A stretch of 59,578 nucleotides of DNA. Origin: Neisseriaceae bacterium HSC-16F19 (GTDB taxonomy: Bacteria > Pseudomonadota > Gammaproteobacteria > Burkholderiales > Neisseriaceae). Below, one piece after another: positions 59,141-59,578 of the stretch. How positions within the stretch are numbered: the stretch's first letter is position 1; each line of letters starts with the position of its first letter. Below the pieces are notes generated by a model. It made no database searches, was not told where the DNA came from, and saw only the letters and a program-made list of their open reading frames with translations. The DNA lies in the NCBI RefSeq assembly GCF_024171525.1, contig NZ_JALJZY010000017.1:1-59578 (forward strand), given 5' to 3'. The translations under genes were made by a program, and so were the position numbers.

Positions 59141-59578
59141 TTACGATTGCGGCTTCAAAAGCGCAGGGTCGAAAGGCTTTTGATGCTTTAAAACAGATTG
59201 TGCAATCGTAACCAGCTTGCGCATCAGCGCAACAATAATGGTGTTTTTGGACTTGCCCGACTTCAGCAGGCGCGCCACAAAGGGTGCATACGGCCCGTTG
59301 GCCCAACGCCCGAATGAGAAGCTCACGGCAGGCATGTATAAGGTTTTGCGTACGTCGGAATGGCCGATTTTGGAAATGCCGACCACCGTATATACGCTGG
59401 AACCCGACTGCTTCACCATGGGTGTCAAACCAAAGAATGTGGCCGCTGCCTTACCGTTGCGGAAACGTTGGCCGTTACCCAGGTGCCCCAGCAGGCACCA
59501 GACGGATTGGTCACCGATTCCCGGTATGCTGGCCAGCAACTTGGCATTGCGCTTTAAGTCTTCATCCTGACGGATCAG
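59141..59578 (-). CDS. IS110-family transposase, cut by the window edge
   Basis: The C-terminal 145 codons of an IS110/IS1111-type (Piv-like) transposase; the frame remains open through the last base (starts LIRQDEDLKRNAKLLASIPG in frame). The Transposase_20 domain is clear: LLASIPGIGDQS, FFGLTPMVKQSGSSV and GISKIGHSDVRKTLYMPA with the conserved SG and RKTLY motifs. The N-terminal DEDD domain lies beyond the window. IS110 enzymes act with a bridge RNA and do not make typical inverted ends, so the element boundary cannot be seen. Confidence 0.85.
   Translation of the reverse strand: MIRQDEDLKRNAKLLASIPGIGDQSVWCLLGHLGNGQRFRNGKAAATFFGLTPMVKQSGSSVYTVVGISKIGHSDVRKTLYMPAVSFSFGRWANGPYAPFVARLLKSGKSKNTIIVALMRKLVTIAQSVLKHQKPFDPALLKPQS

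Noticed and set aside
59141..59578. IS110 transposase as the integrase for dRS3-borne elements here
   Set aside because: IS110/Piv enzymes do act at dRS3 in meningococci, but this copy is truncated by the window and no joined product with dRS3 is visible.

Overview
The window is about 59.6 kb of a high-GC member of the Neisseriaceae. The evidence is threefold. (i) The 12-mer AGGCTGCCTGAA and its complement recur throughout, often as inverted pairs that form terminators. This is a DNA uptake sequence (DUS) dialect reported for Simonsiella/Kingella-type genera rather than Neisseria sensu stricto (ATGCCGTCTGAA). (ii) There are Correia-like miniature elements in both size classes and dRS3 repeats (ATTCCC-8N-GGGAAT). 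(iii) Gene content is Neisseria-like, including UbiM. The genus cannot be fixed from this window alone.

Layout. 0-10 kb: an LCM-type methyltransferase, dapA-bamC, leuA with an in-frame HTH extension, ffh, a CcsA-like gene, glyA and rdgB. 10-18 kb: a DUF1653 gene, hemW, an Lrp-type regulator divergent from an EamA transporter, an AT-rich foreign ORF, yebC, then overlapping small gene/vanZ-like/pepP and an amino-acid binding lipoprotein. 18-24 kb: a Na/Pi cotransporter, a three-layer nest of mobile elements around an IS481-family IS, ubiM and an Smr-domain gene. 24.5-29 kb (minus): DUF350 - SPFH/SHOCT - DUF4178 - 54-aa membrane protein - speD - thiD. 29-35 kb (minus): a complete dppABCDF operon. 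35-42 kb: a PII protein, a membrane protein, a DacA-type carboxypeptidase, ilvA, an ArnT-like membrane protein and ubiG. 42-50 kb: repeats, an orphan OppA-type lipoprotein, rsmE, an inositol-monophosphatase-family gene, a SUKH-domain gene, a candidate Fur-controlled sRNA, clpS-clpA and two tRNAs. 50-59.6 kb: a lipoprotein, a DnaQ-type exonuclease with a decayed GIY-YIG region, htpG, cytochrome b561, a soluble CZB protein, a small lipoprotein, a YcaQ-family gene and a truncated IS110-family transposase.

Most genes are housekeeping, and novelty lies in three places. The DUF350-SPFH-DUF4178-small membrane protein-SpeD cluster looks like an envelope system tied to polyamine-type chemistry; it contains a 54-codon gene whose stop overlaps the speD start (ATGA). 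The 197-bp miniature elements (three copies, one broken by a later insertion that restores exactly 197 bp when removed) sit inside DUS motifs with 5-bp flanking duplications and carry dRS3 repeats. The third is regulatory: an HTH reading frame continuous with leuA, and a Fur-box/sRNA/terminator unit resembling NrrF.

Starts were chosen from Shine-Dalgarno spacing and family length where several were possible. Functions are from recognition of motifs and family features; no database search was run.
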